Program-made: the position numbers and the translations under genes
The notes under the pieces: model-generated
The model's input: the letters and a program-made list of their open reading frames with translations, nothing else
What the model was told of the DNA's origin: nothing
The model's database searches: none
Part shown: piece after piece, positions 7,538 to 16,551 of the stretch
Layout: each line of letters opens with the position of its first letter
Position numbering within the stretch: the first letter of the stretch is position 1
From: Paenibacillus lemnae
GTDB lineage: Bacteria; Bacillota; Bacilli; Paenibacillales; Paenibacillaceae
Direction: 5' to 3'
DNA: 64,000 nucleotides
Assembly: GCF_012933385.1 (NCBI RefSeq)
Contig: NZ_JABBPN010000005.1
Location: 1-64,000 of the forward strand

Positions 7538-9091
7538 ATGACTGAATATCAAAATCTGGATACATTGAACACACCGGGATCGGTATTTTTCATCTTTGGA
7601 GCGACCGGTGATTTGGCACGACGCAAGCTGTTTCCGGCGATCTACAGCCTTTACCGTGAAGGGAAGCTTTCCGAGGATTTTGCGGTCATTGGCGTGGCGC
7701 GCCGCCCACGCACACAGGATGAATTCCGTGAGGATGTATATCAATCGATCCAGGAATTCGGACGGTACCGTTCCGATTTGAATGAGGAATGGAACACGTT
7801 TGCGCAGCATTTTGAATATAAATCGCTCGACATTAATAATATTGACGGCTTCCGCGAGCTTCGCGAGCAAACTGAGAGTCTGGAAACGAAGTTCGGCATT
7901 CCCGGCAATCGTCTGTTTTATCTGGCACTTGCTCCAGAACTTTTCGGCAGTGTTTCCTTCAACCTGATGAAGGGCGGCATGCTGGATGGTGCGGGCTGGA
8001 ATCGTCTCGTGATCGAGAAGCCGTTCGGGTATGATCTGGAGTCAGCGGCGAAGCTGAACGAAGAAATTAATCAGGTGTTTAAGGAAGAAGAAATTTACCG
8101 GATTGACCACTACCTGGGCAAAGAAATGGTACAGAATATTGAAGTGATCCGGTTTGCGAACGCCTTTTTTGAACCGCTGTGGAACAACAAACACATCGCT
8201 AATGTACAAATTACGCTTGGCGAAACCGTGGGTGTAGAAGAGCGCGGCGGGTATTACGACAATGCGGGAGCTTTGCGTGATATGGGTCAAAACCATATGC
8301 TGCAGATGCTGACCATGATTGCCATGGAACCCCCGAGCCGTCTGCTGCCAGAGGATATCCGTGATGAGAAGGTGAAGGTACTTCGTTCATTGCGTCCTTA
8401 CGCATCCAGTGATGATGTGGCTGAGAATGTGGTCCGCGGCCAGTACACCAAGGGTAGTGCCGGCGGCAAAGAGCTTACAGCATATCGTGAAGAGGATAAG
8501 GTTCATCCGGAATCCAACACGGAAACGTATTTTGCTGCACGTTTGTTTGTGGATAATTTCCGTTGGGCAGGCATTCCGTTCTATATCCGTACAGGCAAAC
8601 GCCTCCCGGTGAAAACAACGGAAGTGGTCGTTGAATTCAAACGCATGCCGGGCAATGTCTACCTCGGTCAGAAACATTCACTGGAGCCGAATCTGCTCGT
8701 AATCCGCGTGAATCCGATGGAAGGCTTGTATGTGAAGATCAATGCGAAAAAGCCGGGATCAGAATCGGAGATCGAGCCGGTAGCGATGGACTTCTGCCAG
8801 AGCTGTCTGGTGGGCATTAACTCGCCGGAAGCTTATGAGCGTCTGCTTCATGATGCTGCACGCGGTGATCATACGTATTTCACCCGTTGGGATGAAGTGG
8901 CGTCGGCCTGGTCCTTCGTGGATAAGATTGCACAGTCCTGGAGAGAGAACCAAGGCCAGCTGGAGCATTATCCTGCAGGATCCTGGGGACCTCAAAAAGC
9001 AGATGAGCTTCTGCAGAAGGATGGATTCCACTGGTGGCCGGTGAACGGTCAAGATGAAGATAAAGTGATATGGAACAAAGGTGCAAATTAA
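7538..9091 (+). CDS. zwf: Glucose-6-phosphate 1-dehydrogenase
   Basis: Oxidises glucose 6-phosphate to 6-phosphogluconolactone with NADP+, the first step of the oxidative pentose phosphate pathway. 517 residues, slightly longer than the typical 490. The nucleotide-binding GATGDLARRKL motif lies at about residue 22, and the active-site motif RIDHYLGKEMVQN contains H191. The C-terminal half carries the conserved IRTGKRLP substrate segment. The ATG follows gaggag by 5 bp. It appears to be a single-gene unit closed by a strong hairpin. Confidence 0.96.
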   Translation: MTEYQNLDTLNTPGSVFFIFGATGDLARRKLFPAIYSLYREGKLSEDFAVIGVARRPRTQDEFREDVYQSIQEFGRYRSDLNEEWNTFAQHFEYKSLDINNIDGFRELREQTESLETKFGIPGNRLFYLALAPELFGSVSFNLMKGGMLDGAGWNRLVIEKPFGYDLESAAKLNEEINQVFKEEEIYRIDHYLGKEMVQNIEVIRFANAFFEPLWNNKHIANVQITLGETVGVEERGGYYDNAGALRDMGQNHMLQMLTMIAMEPPSRLLPEDIRDEKVKVLRSLRPYASSDDVAENVVRGQYTKGSAGGKELTAYREEDKVHPESNTETYFAARLFVDNFRWAGIPFYIRTGKRLPVKTTEVVVEFKRMPGNVYLGQKHSLEPNLLVIRVNPMEGLYVKINAKKPGSESEIEPVAMDFCQSCLVGINSPEAYERLLHDAARGDHTYFTRWDEVASAWSFVDKIAQSWRENQGQLEHYPAGSWGPQKADELLQKDGFHWWPVNGQDEDKVIWNKGAN

Positions 9092-9111
9092 TGTGAACAT
9101 GTAATATACAA

Positions 9112-9148
9112 AAATCATCCCCGTACGCTACTCGTATGGGGATGATTT
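9112..9148. terminator. Long hairpin after zwf
   Basis: A 16-bp stem (arms 9112-9127 and 9133-9148, one G-T pair) with loop ctact. The run of A before the left arm makes it a better terminator on the minus strand, but its position suggests it ends zwf. Confidence 0.75.
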
Positions 9149-9160
9149 GCGTATGGATTG

Positions 9161-9169
9161 TGGTACAAT
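9161..9169 (+). promoter_or_regulatory. Candidate extended -10 promoter of prfC
   Basis: TGGTACAAT, an extended -10 element, lies 36 bp before the prfC start, with no clear -35. Confidence 0.35.
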
Positions 9170-9204
9170 GATATACATGACTTTAGTACGAAGGGAACAG
9201 TGAA

Positions 9205-10785
9205 ATGAGCAAAATCCAAAATGAGCTGCAAGCCGAAGTCGATAAGCGCAGAACGTTTGCAATTATCTCCCACCCGGATGCCGGTAAAACAACACTTACC
9301 GAGAAGCTGCTGCTGTTTGGCGGCGCCATTCGTCTGGCAGGGTCGGTTAAGGCCCGTAAAGCAAGCAAGCACGCAACCAGTGACTGGATGGAAATTGAGA
9401 AACAGCGGGGAATTTCAGTAACATCCTCTGTGATGCAGTTTGATTATAAAGGTCACCGGATTAACATACTGGATACACCGGGTCACCAGGATTTCAGTGA
9501 GGACACCTACCGGACACTTACAGCAGCGGACAGTGCCGTCATGCTGATTGACGTAGCCAAAGGGGTCGAGGCGCAAACGATCAAGCTGTTCCAGGTTTGT
9601 GCCAAGCGGGGAATTCCGATCTTTACGTTTATCAATAAGCTTGACCGTGAAGGGCGCAGCCCGTTTGATCTCATGGAAGAGATCGAACAAGTGCTGGGTA
9701 TTCGTTCTGTGCCTATGAATTGGCCGATCGGATCCGGACGGGATTTATGCGGTGTCTATGACCGCATGAAGAATCAGGTGGAGCTGTTCAATGGCGAAGA
9801 CCATTCTACTATTGAAGTGAAAAAGGTCGATGATTATAACGATCCGGTTATACGTGAAATGGCAGGAGAATACCTGCATGATCAGCTGTGTCAGGACCTG
9901 GAGCTGCTGGATGTGGCAGGAGACCCGTTCGACCTGGATAAAGTGCTGAAGGGTGAACTAACCCCAGTCTTCTTCGGAAGTGCTGTTAACAATTTCGGGG
10001 TACAGACCTTTCTGGAGAACTTCCTGCAGCTGGCACCGAAACCGGAGCCGCGCAGCAGCACAGAAGGCATGATTGAACCGACGAACGAGCGGTTTACGGG
10101 ATACGTCTTCAAAATCCAAGCGAACATGAACCCGGCTCACCGTGATCGTCTAGCATTTCTTCGGATTGTGTCAGGGAAATTCGAACGGGGCATGAGTGTT
10201 AGACATATCCGTGCAGGGAAAGATATTAAACTGTCGCAGCCGCAGCAATTTTTAGCCCAAGATCGTGATATCATTCAAGAAGCTTACCCGGGTGATATTG
10301 TCGGGTTGTTTGATCCCGGTATTTTCCGCATCGGCGATTCCTTGAGCCAGGGAGGAGAAGTTATTTTTAATGAGCTTCCAACGTTCTCCCCGGAGCTGTT
10401 CGCTAAGGTAACTGTTAAAAATGCACTCAAGCATAAGCAGTATCAAAAGGGTGTGGATCAGCTTACAGAAGAAGGCACGATCCAGGTATTCCGGACCATC
10501 AATTTTGACGATATGATCTTAGGTGTTGTCGGTCAGCTTCAGTTTGAGGTATTTGAATACCGTATGAAGGCGGAATATGGAGTGGAAGTCCAGCTTCAGC
10601 GTATGCCATATCAGTTCGCACGGTGGCTGGTCGATGACAAGGTCGACGCGTCCAAGTTCCGGATTAATTCTACGCTGGTGAAGGACAAAAAAGACAATTA
10701 TGTCGTTCTGTTCGAGAATGAGTATGCGATGAGAACCGCAGTAGATAAAAACCCGACGGCTCAATTTCTTGAAACGGCGCCTTAA
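9205..10785 (+). CDS. prfC: Peptide chain release factor 3
   Basis: A 526-residue translational GTPase that recycles RF1/RF2 from the ribosome after peptide release. All G motifs are visible: P-loop HPDAGKTTL (about 23-31), switch region with RGISVTSS, DTPGHQDF, and NKLD. The C-terminal domains (YRMKAEYGVEV, PYQFARW) fit RF3 rather than EF-G or TetM. RF3 is not universal in Firmicutes and is absent from B. subtilis. Confidence 0.94.
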   Translation: MSKIQNELQAEVDKRRTFAIISHPDAGKTTLTEKLLLFGGAIRLAGSVKARKASKHATSDWMEIEKQRGISVTSSVMQFDYKGHRINILDTPGHQDFSEDTYRTLTAADSAVMLIDVAKGVEAQTIKLFQVCAKRGIPIFTFINKLDREGRSPFDLMEEIEQVLGIRSVPMNWPIGSGRDLCGVYDRMKNQVELFNGEDHSTIEVKKVDDYNDPVIREMAGEYLHDQLCQDLELLDVAGDPFDLDKVLKGELTPVFFGSAVNNFGVQTFLENFLQLAPKPEPRSSTEGMIEPTNERFTGYVFKIQANMNPAHRDRLAFLRIVSGKFERGMSVRHIRAGKDIKLSQPQQFLAQDRDIIQEAYPGDIVGLFDPGIFRIGDSLSQGGEVIFNELPTFSPELFAKVTVKNALKHKQYQKGVDQLTEEGTIQVFRTINFDDMILGVVGQLQFEVFEYRMKAEYGVEVQLQRMPYQFARWLVDDKVDASKFRINSTLVKDKKDNYVVLFENEYAMRTAVDKNPTAQFLETAP

Positions 10786-10833
10786 ATCGGCAATTGAGAT
10801 TTAGCAATTCGAAATAGAAGAACGACGTATAAC

Positions 10834-10865
10834 AAAATCCCCCTGCCAGGCGGCGGGGGGATTTT
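10834..10865. terminator. Bidirectional terminator between prfC and sspI
   Basis: A 10-bp stem (aaaatccccc/gggggatttt) with a GC-rich loop lies between convergent genes. It has A/T ends on both sides and could work in both directions. Confidence 0.8.
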
Positions 10866-10880
10866 GCACAGCCAAGACTG

Positions 10881-11120
10881 TTATTTCTGTACCAGCTGAC
10901 CTGGCGTTACAGTCTTGAGGTGGTCATGAAGGGAAGAGATTAGATCAGTCTGGGCGGACGCATTCATATCCTTCCACATCATCTCAAACATGACGCCAAG
11001 GCCCGGAAGAGCGGCTTCCGGACCGTCAACGGAACCCTCGATCATGGAGCGCAGCTGTTGTTCATCCTGTTCATGGACCTTATGAATGACGGCCTGCCTT
11101 AGATCTAACAATATGGACAT
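10881..11120 (-). CDS. sspI: Small acid-soluble spore protein SspI
   Basis: 79 residues matching SspI: an LRQAVIHKVHEQDEQQL start, then ALPGLGVMFEMMWK and a short acidic C-terminus. SspI is a minor forespore protein unrelated in sequence to alpha/beta-type SASPs. It is divergent from the KtrA-like gene and convergent with prfC. A sigma-G-like promoter lies upstream. Confidence 0.85.
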   Translation of the reverse strand: MSILLDLRQAVIHKVHEQDEQQLRSMIEGSVDGPEAALPGLGVMFEMMWKDMNASAQTDLISSLHDHLKTVTPGQLVQK

Positions 11121-11154
11121 CGAAATGTTCCTCCTTGTTATTTGGGGTCTCCAT

Positions 11155-11184
11155 TAATGTGCCCGCACCAAGAGTGATAAATTC
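11155..11184 (-). promoter_or_regulatory. Possible sigma-G promoter of sspI
   Basis: On the minus strand, GAATT, 18 bp, then CACATTA, 34 bp before the sspI start. It matches the forespore sigma-G consensus imperfectly in both boxes. Confidence 0.4.
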
Positions 11185-11201
11185 AAGAATATCCTGTGCT
11201 A

Positions 11202-11210
11202 TGCTATACT
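11202..11210 (+). promoter_or_regulatory. Candidate promoter of the KtrA-like gene
   Basis: Extended -10 TGCTATACT, with a poor -35 (TTCAAG at 11182) 17 bp upstream. Confidence 0.45.
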
Positions 11211-11248
11211 GGCTTAACAGCATATACTTGCGTCCGGGGGGAAAGAAT

Positions 11249-11911
11249 ATGGCAAAAAAACAATATGCCGTGATCGGCATGGGACGTTTCGGTACGAGTG
11301 TGGCTAAAGAGCTCAGCGGCATGGGCTTTGATGTATTGGCCGTGGATGCAAGCGAACAGCGCATCCAGGAGATCGCGGGTTTGGTGACACATGCCGTATC
11401 GTCGGATTCCACAGATGAAGAAGCACTTCGTGCGCTGGGCATCCGAAACTTCGATGTCGTAGTTGTAGCTATTGGAGAGGATATCCAGTCGAGCATTCTG
11501 ACGACACTGATTCTCAAAGATTTAGGCGTGCCAGTCATTATTGTGAAGGCAAAAAATGAACTTCACGGCAAGGTTCTTGGCAAGATTGGTGCGGATAAAG
11601 TGATCTTCCCTGAGCGGGATATGGGGCTTCGAGTCGCACATCACCTCGTATCACCCAATATTCTTGAATATATTGAGGTTTCGGATGATTACAGCATCAT
11701 GGAAATGAAAGCTTCTTCCGAGATGATCGGAATGAACCTGAAGGAGCTGGATATCCGGGCACGATTTGGATGTAACGTTATGGGAATTCGAACGAACGGA
11801 TCGATGAACATTTCACCCCATCCGGAAGATCGACTGAGAGCAGGCGATGTTCTGGTCATTGTGGGGCAGAAAAACGATTTAACGAAGCTGGAGCTTGCTT
11901 ATCCGAAATAA
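11249..11911 (+). CDS. KtrA/TrkA-type potassium channel regulator
   Basis: 220 residues. The N-terminal RCK domain (about 1-130) begins KKQYAVIGMGRFGTSVAKEL with the GxGxxG nucleotide-binding loop and acidic D of LAVDAS. The C-terminal RCK_C/TrkA-C domain (about 140-220) ends GDVLVIVGQKNDLTKLE. Such proteins gate Ktr K+ transporters and in Firmicutes bind ATP/ADP at RCK_N and c-di-AMP at RCK_C. The ATG at 11249 has ggggga 8 bp upstream; the upstream in-frame ATG at 11135 would overlap the sspI control region. No membrane partner (KtrB/KtrD) is adjacent. Confidence 0.87.
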   Translation: MAKKQYAVIGMGRFGTSVAKELSGMGFDVLAVDASEQRIQEIAGLVTHAVSSDSTDEEALRALGIRNFDVVVVAIGEDIQSSILTTLILKDLGVPVIIVKAKNELHGKVLGKIGADKVIFPERDMGLRVAHHLVSPNILEYIEVSDDYSIMEMKASSEMIGMNLKELDIRARFGCNVMGIRTNGSMNISPHPEDRLRAGDVLVIVGQKNDLTKLELAYPK

Positions 11912-11962
11912 TATTGTTGTTACAGCACTTATTATGTATGAATGAAAAAAGCAGGTGATGTT

Positions 11963-12775
11963 GTGGAGATTTTATCGCTGCAAAATGCCCGGGTCAAGTC
12001 CTGGGTTCAACTGCAGGAGAAGAAGCATAGGGAGAAGCAGAGTAAATATCTGGTTGAGGGTATTCATCTCGTTCAGGAGGCGCTTCTTGCCGGCGCGGAT
12101 GTAGAGGTTGTTGCATATGACCGGGATCAAGGCATTCCTGCTGAACTCCGGAATCTGCCGGACCTCGGCCGAAAAGTGGAGTGGATTGGCGTAACAGAGG
12201 CAATTATCGCGAAAATCAGCGATGCCTCCACACCTCAGCCGGTTCTTGGCATTGTACGCAAAGAACAAGGTCCATGGGACAAATTGCTGCAAAATGCCGG
12301 GCGTCCTGTCATCGTGCTGGATGGAGTGCAGGATCCCGGCAATGTAGGCACCATCATCCGGAGCGCGGATGCATCCGGCGCAGCCGGTGTGGTCCTGGGG
12401 AAAGGCTGTGCAGATTTATATAATCCCAAGACGGTCCGCTCGACCATGGGATCTTTGTTTCATCTGCCCGTGATTGAAGGGGATCTGGAAGAACTGCTTC
12501 CGCAAGCCAAAGAAAGAGGGGCGAGGCTGGTCACCACTTCGCTGGAAGGAAAGGCAGCAGCCTTTCATTACGATTACACCGGCTCTTGCTGGATTGTGAT
12601 TGGCAGTGAAGGCCGCGGAGTATCTCCGGAGGTCACAGCCATGGTGAATGATGCGGTGATCATTCCGATGCCCGGACGGGCAGAATCGCTTAATGCGGCG
12701 ATGGCAGCAACGATTCTTTTGTTTGAAGCGTTGAGACAGCGGGAATATTCGCAGCGCTCCCAAGGAGGATTGTAG
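11963..12775 (+). CDS. TrmH/SpoU family RNA 2'-O-methyltransferase (YsgA-like)
   Basis: About 270 residues. The N-terminal substrate-binding domain has KYLVEGIHLVQEAL. The C-terminal SPOUT knot has the three family motifs: DGVQDPGNVGTIIRSADA, IGSEGRGVS and IPMPGRAESLNAAMA. It is expected to methylate a ribose in rRNA or tRNA with SAM. I prefer the GTG start at 11963, preceded by aggtgat at suitable spacing; the in-frame ATG at 11942 has no binding site. The stop is 1 bp before the next start. Confidence 0.85.
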   Translation: MEILSLQNARVKSWVQLQEKKHREKQSKYLVEGIHLVQEALLAGADVEVVAYDRDQGIPAELRNLPDLGRKVEWIGVTEAIIAKISDASTPQPVLGIVRKEQGPWDKLLQNAGRPVIVLDGVQDPGNVGTIIRSADASGAAGVVLGKGCADLYNPKTVRSTMGSLFHLPVIEGDLEELLPQAKERGARLVTTSLEGKAAAFHYDYTGSCWIVIGSEGRGVSPEVTAMVNDAVIIPMPGRAESLNAAMAATILLFEALRQREYSQRSQGGL

Positions 12776-12776
12776 T

Positions 12777-14018
12777 GTGAATGACGAACGGTATGAGGCT
12801 CTGTTTCAGCCTCTGAAGCTGCCTTGCGGTGTAGTGATCAAAAACCGCTTTTTCAAATCTGCCATGAGCGAAGGGATGGGGGATGATTCCTATGGTCCGA
12901 CACAGGAATTGATCCACCTGTATAAGGTGTGGGGTGAAGGAGGGACCGGGCTGCTTGTGACGGGAAATGTCATGATAGACCACCTTGCCTTAGGCGAGCC
13001 GAGTAATGTGGTGGTGGAAGATAACCGGCATATGGACAAGCTGAAGGCGTGGGCTCAAAGTGTCACAGGCACGGGTGCACATCTTTGGGTACAGCTGAAC
13101 CATCCAGGCAAGCAATCACCCAAGTTCCTCTCCAAAGAGCCTGTTGCTCCGAGTGCCATCCCGCTCGGCGGCAGTTTAAGCCGCTATTTTGCAGCGCCCA
13201 GAGCACTTACGAAAGATGAGATCCGCGAGCTGATTCAAGGTTTTGCACGTTCGGCATTGATCTGCAAACAGGCCGGATTCAGCGGGGTACAGATCCACGG
13301 CGCACACGGCTATCTCGTAAGTCAGTTTCTCTCTCCTCATCATAACCGCAGAGATGATGCATGGGGCGGCAGCCTGGAGCATCGGATGCGCTTTGTGACC
13401 GAAATTTACAAGGCTATTCGCCATGAGGTCGGACCGGAATATGCGGTGAGCATCAAGCTGAATTCTGCAGACTTCCAGCGAGGCGGATTTACAGAAGAAG
13501 AGTCCCTGGAAGTGATTCGCACACTGTCCGATTTAGGGATTGACCTGATTGAAATATCCGGCGGCAGCTATGAAAAGCCGGCAATGACCGGAAGTGAAGT
13601 CCGGGAGAGCACACGGGAACGGGAAGCGTATTTTCTGATTTTTGCTGCTAAAGTCAAGTCCGTCGTAGCTTGTCCGGTGGTCGTTACAGGCGGATTTCGC
13701 TCGGTCCGTGCCATGAATGGGGCGATTATCGACGGAGAAAGCGATATGATCGGTATTGCCAGACCGCTTGCGGTTATGCCGGAGCTGCCTGTTCAGATTC
13801 AACATGGGCATTATGAATCGATGGAAGTCCCCAAGGTCACAACCGGATCGAAAAGTCTTGATCAGAAGCTGGGTCTTTTGGAGAATGTATGGTATTCATC
13901 CCAGCTCAAAAGAATAGGCGCAGGAAAACGGCCGGTAAATCAACCGATCGGGAAGAGGCAGCTTCTCAAATTGCTCATGGACAGCGGTATTCAGATCTTG
14001 AGAAAAAAACGGGCATGA
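12777..14018 (+). CDS. NADH:flavin oxidoreductase, old yellow enzyme family
   Basis: A 413-residue FMN-dependent TIM-barrel oxidoreductase. It shows the usual start (LFQPLKLPCGVVIKNRFFKSAM), the substrate-binding HGAHGYLVSQFLSPHHNRR motif (about 175-195), and the FMN phosphate loop VVTGGFRS followed by DMIGIARP. There are no Fe-S cysteines, so it is not a 2,4-dienoyl-CoA reductase of the large type. The start is GTG with aaggagg 9 bp upstream. It directly follows the methyltransferase gene, an arrangement with no obvious functional link. Confidence 0.85.
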   Translation: MNDERYEALFQPLKLPCGVVIKNRFFKSAMSEGMGDDSYGPTQELIHLYKVWGEGGTGLLVTGNVMIDHLALGEPSNVVVEDNRHMDKLKAWAQSVTGTGAHLWVQLNHPGKQSPKFLSKEPVAPSAIPLGGSLSRYFAAPRALTKDEIRELIQGFARSALICKQAGFSGVQIHGAHGYLVSQFLSPHHNRRDDAWGGSLEHRMRFVTEIYKAIRHEVGPEYAVSIKLNSADFQRGGFTEEESLEVIRTLSDLGIDLIEISGGSYEKPAMTGSEVRESTREREAYFLIFAAKVKSVVACPVVVTGGFRSVRAMNGAIIDGESDMIGIARPLAVMPELPVQIQHGHYESMEVPKVTTGSKSLDQKLGLLENVWYSSQLKRIGAGKRPVNQPIGKRQLLKLLMDSGIQILRKKRA

Positions 14019-14055
14019 CCTTCTACAGATGATAATAGCCCATCCTTATGTAAAG

Positions 14056-14090
14056 GACCGAAACCACGATGTTGTGGTCTCGGTCTTTTT
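14056..14090 (+). terminator. Terminator after the oxidoreductase gene
   Basis: A 12-bp stem with one mismatch (gaccgaaaccac/gtggtctcggtc), a 6-nt loop, and a T5 run. Confidence 0.88.
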
Positions 14091-14226
14091 GTTGTGAATG
14101 CTGGCAGTGTCCTAAGATAACCGACACGCGGGTCTTCTTTTTTACATGTTGTCCGCATATGTTCTTGTAAAGGAAAGGCATGAATGCACAAGCTGTGATG
14201 CCTCCGATACCGGGAGGGGGACGCCT

Positions 14227-15210
14227 ATGTTTCGTAGAAAAAGATGGGGAAGCCGCCGTTTGTCACTGCCGTCCTGGCCGTCTTGGCCTAAAGGCCGAAT
14301 GAAGCGAGTCTACCGAAAGCCGGTTCGCATGATGAGACCTGGTGTTTCTGCATGGAGACCGTCAAGACAGCATGAGACAAGACCGAAGAGCCGGAAAAAG
14401 TGGTGGCTGTTTGCTGTTTTTGTGCTGCTGTTTGCCATATTTCAACTTTTTTTATACGTCGAGCGGAATCTGAAGCCCCCCATCATGCATCTGGCTCAAA
14501 TTCGGGTGAAGCAGATTGCTACGGAAGCGATTAACAAAGCGATTACAAGCCAGGTTTCTGAAGGGAAGACCTTCGATAATCTGGTGAACTGGCAGACAGA
14601 CAGTGCCGGAAAAGTAACAGGGTTTATGCTTAATTATGCAGAGCATCTTAGGATCACCTCATTTACGACCCAGCTCGTTCAGGAAACGCTGGAATCCATT
14701 CATAACCGGAAGGAACATATTCCTTTGGGACAGGTACTGAAAAGTCCGATCGTGGCTTCGTTTGGACCGAAAATTCCTGTGAAAATAGAACCGCAGGGCG
14801 CGGTAAAAGTTCAGCTGGATACGAGGCAGCAGGAAGCTGGAATTAATATGATCCTGGTAGAAGTCTTTGTTCATATTGTGACCGAAGTAGCCGTCGTCGT
14901 CCCTTTTGATATGGAGCCGCAGGTAGTGGAGACCGACATTCCCATATCATACCTTTTGGTTGTTGGTGATGTTCCTATGTATTATTATGATAATCAGGGC
15001 CGGCCTGTCGGCGAGAATCGTTCTGCTGCACCGAGCATCGCTATACCTTCACCTGCACCCAATCATGGAGAGAAACTGCAATCCGTTCCTGGACCCCAAA
15101 CGACGGTTCCCGTGAATCCGGGTGTGGAATCTCCAGCTAAAGACGAACTCGGCGGGAGTTCGCCAGAAACAACGAGTCCATCCCAGAAAGAAGCAGACCA
15201 TGGATCTTGA
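14227..15210 (+). CDS. yunB: Sporulation protein YunB
   Basis: 327 residues. It has a very basic N-terminus (about 1-60, Arg/Pro/Ser-rich), one membrane helix (about 60-78), then an extracytoplasmic domain with MHLAQIRVKQIATEAINKAI, as in YunB, and a Pro/Ser-rich tail from about residue 270. YunB is made in the mother cell during B. subtilis sporulation. The ATG at 14227 has gggaggggg upstream; the longer reading from 14146 lacks a site. As in B. subtilis, the lytH (yunA) and lipA genes lie next to it. Confidence 0.83.
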   Translation: MFRRKRWGSRRLSLPSWPSWPKGRMKRVYRKPVRMMRPGVSAWRPSRQHETRPKSRKKWWLFAVFVLLFAIFQLFLYVERNLKPPIMHLAQIRVKQIATEAINKAITSQVSEGKTFDNLVNWQTDSAGKVTGFMLNYAEHLRITSFTTQLVQETLESIHNRKEHIPLGQVLKSPIVASFGPKIPVKIEPQGAVKVQLDTRQQEAGINMILVEVFVHIVTEVAVVVPFDMEPQVVETDIPISYLLVVGDVPMYYYDNQGRPVGENRSAAPSIAIPSPAPNHGEKLQSVPGPQTTVPVNPGVESPAKDELGGSSPETTSPSQKEADHGS

Positions 15211-15239
15211 TCAGAAAAAGAGCCAGCCTTAACAAAACG

Positions 15240-15268
15240 CAAACGCACCGTTCTCAACGGTGCGTTTG
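15240..15268. terminator. Bidirectional terminator between yunB and lytH
   Basis: A perfect 13-bp stem (caaacgcaccgtt/aacggtgcgtttg), loop ctc. It overlaps the last codons of the minus-strand lytH gene. Confidence 0.85.
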
Positions 15269-16348
15269 TTTGTTCTTTCGAAGCGATTGGCGCTCCTGTA
15301 TTTCCCACTGTTTCAGCAGCGGATAAGGATCAAAAGACCATTCGGATAATCCGGTATCCCGATAAATTCCGTAATGCAGATGAGGAGGGAATTTGCCGGA
15401 GGTGCCGGGTTTTCCATAACCTGAACTGCCGACCCAGCCAATGGTTTGACCGGGCGTGACAATATCACCGGCATTGATCCCTTTTTCAAATCCCTGCAGA
15501 TGCGCATAATAGTGATAATGGTTGTTCAGATCGCGAATGCCGATCCGCCATCCCCCAAACCGGTTCCAGCCTTTAAGTTCTACAACACCGTGGCAGGTGC
15601 TTCGTACCGGGACACCGTATCTGGCAAACAGATCGGTCCCTTCGTGGATACGGCGCCCACCCCAGCTTCGCCCCAGACCATACGTGCTGCGGTATGAGAA
15701 ATCGCTTTTGACAGGAAGCGGAAAGGCGTGATCAAATAAATCCAGGCGTCCATGGGTTTCATACAGCTTCCCATACTGAAGAATACGCTGAACAGCCCGT
15801 CCATTCTGATAATAAGCCCACAAACCGTCTGCAAAATTGTCCTCACGGTGTCCGTATGCACTCAATTTAGAGGCCACACTGTACAGCAGATCGATATTGT
15901 TGTTGGATTCCGCTTTCCCGTCCCCGTCCCCATCCAGGCCCATTCCCGAATACAGCTCAATGGTGACAGGATACGTATCTTCAGGATCAGGGTTAAGCGG
16001 TCCAGCCCAAGCGGTCAAAGGTACAAAAATTCCGATGGCCCGTTCGGGATGTTTTCTGTCTTTGGGATGAACCCGGGTTAACGTACGCTCATATTGATCG
16101 ATGGCCGCCAAGCGGTACCAAGGGATCTGAGTCACGGCGGAAATGCGTTCATACAGCTGTTTTCTCATTGTAAAGACGTCGCTGTCCTTCTTTTCGGGAG
16201 CAAAGGCTGCCACGGGAGAAGGCGCGTGATCTGCATGTGCAGCAGCAGTACCGCCCTGCCAGAAACAACATGCGGCAGATGGGATCACCATCAAAGCGGC
16301 AATCCGCCTGACCCACTGCCTGTTTTTTTGGCGTGTTAGTTTGTTCAT
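15254..16348 (-). CDS. lytH: M23 family peptidase, LytH-like
   Basis: 364 residues with an N-terminal membrane anchor or signal (about 15-40) and a C-terminal M23 (LytM) domain. The zinc ligands are recognisable: H235 and D239 in RIHEGTDLFA, and H323/H325 in FPPHLHYG. Context matches B. subtilis lytH (yunA), a sporulation L-Ala-D-Glu endopeptidase that trims cortex peptides to single L-Ala. A run of Asp/Gly (about 139-144) resembles a Ca-binding loop. It is convergent with yunB and divergent from lipA. The final codons lie inside the shared terminator hairpin. Confidence 0.83.
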   Translation of the reverse strand: MNKLTRQKNRQWVRRIAALMVIPSAACCFWQGGTAAAHADHAPSPVAAFAPEKKDSDVFTMRKQLYERISAVTQIPWYRLAAIDQYERTLTRVHPKDRKHPERAIGIFVPLTAWAGPLNPDPEDTYPVTIELYSGMGLDGDGDGKAESNNNIDLLYSVASKLSAYGHREDNFADGLWAYYQNGRAVQRILQYGKLYETHGRLDLFDHAFPLPVKSDFSYRSTYGLGRSWGGRRIHEGTDLFARYGVPVRSTCHGVVELKGWNRFGGWRIGIRDLNNHYHYYAHLQGFEKGINAGDIVTPGQTIGWVGSSGYGKPGTSGKFPPHLHYGIYRDTGLSEWSFDPYPLLKQWEIQERQSLRKNKQTHR

Positions 16349-16491
16349 ATTCCTGCCCTCCTGAGTTGCAGCTTGAATCTCGATTGACGCATGAATGCCT
16401 TCCTGTAGGGTGTTTCACGCGTGCTGTTTTTATCCATGCCGAGGAAAGATCAATTCCATAACGACAAGGATAGGTAATCAAAGGCTTTTCA

Positions 16492-16500
16492 TGATATAAT
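16492..16500 (+). promoter_or_regulatory. Candidate promoter of lipA
   Basis: Extended -10 TGATATAAT, 51 bp before the TTG start, with no good -35. Confidence 0.5.
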
Positions 16501-16551
16501 ATGGGACAGTCCTTGGACTACCTAACTTCTAAACGAAAGAAGGTTTCTTTC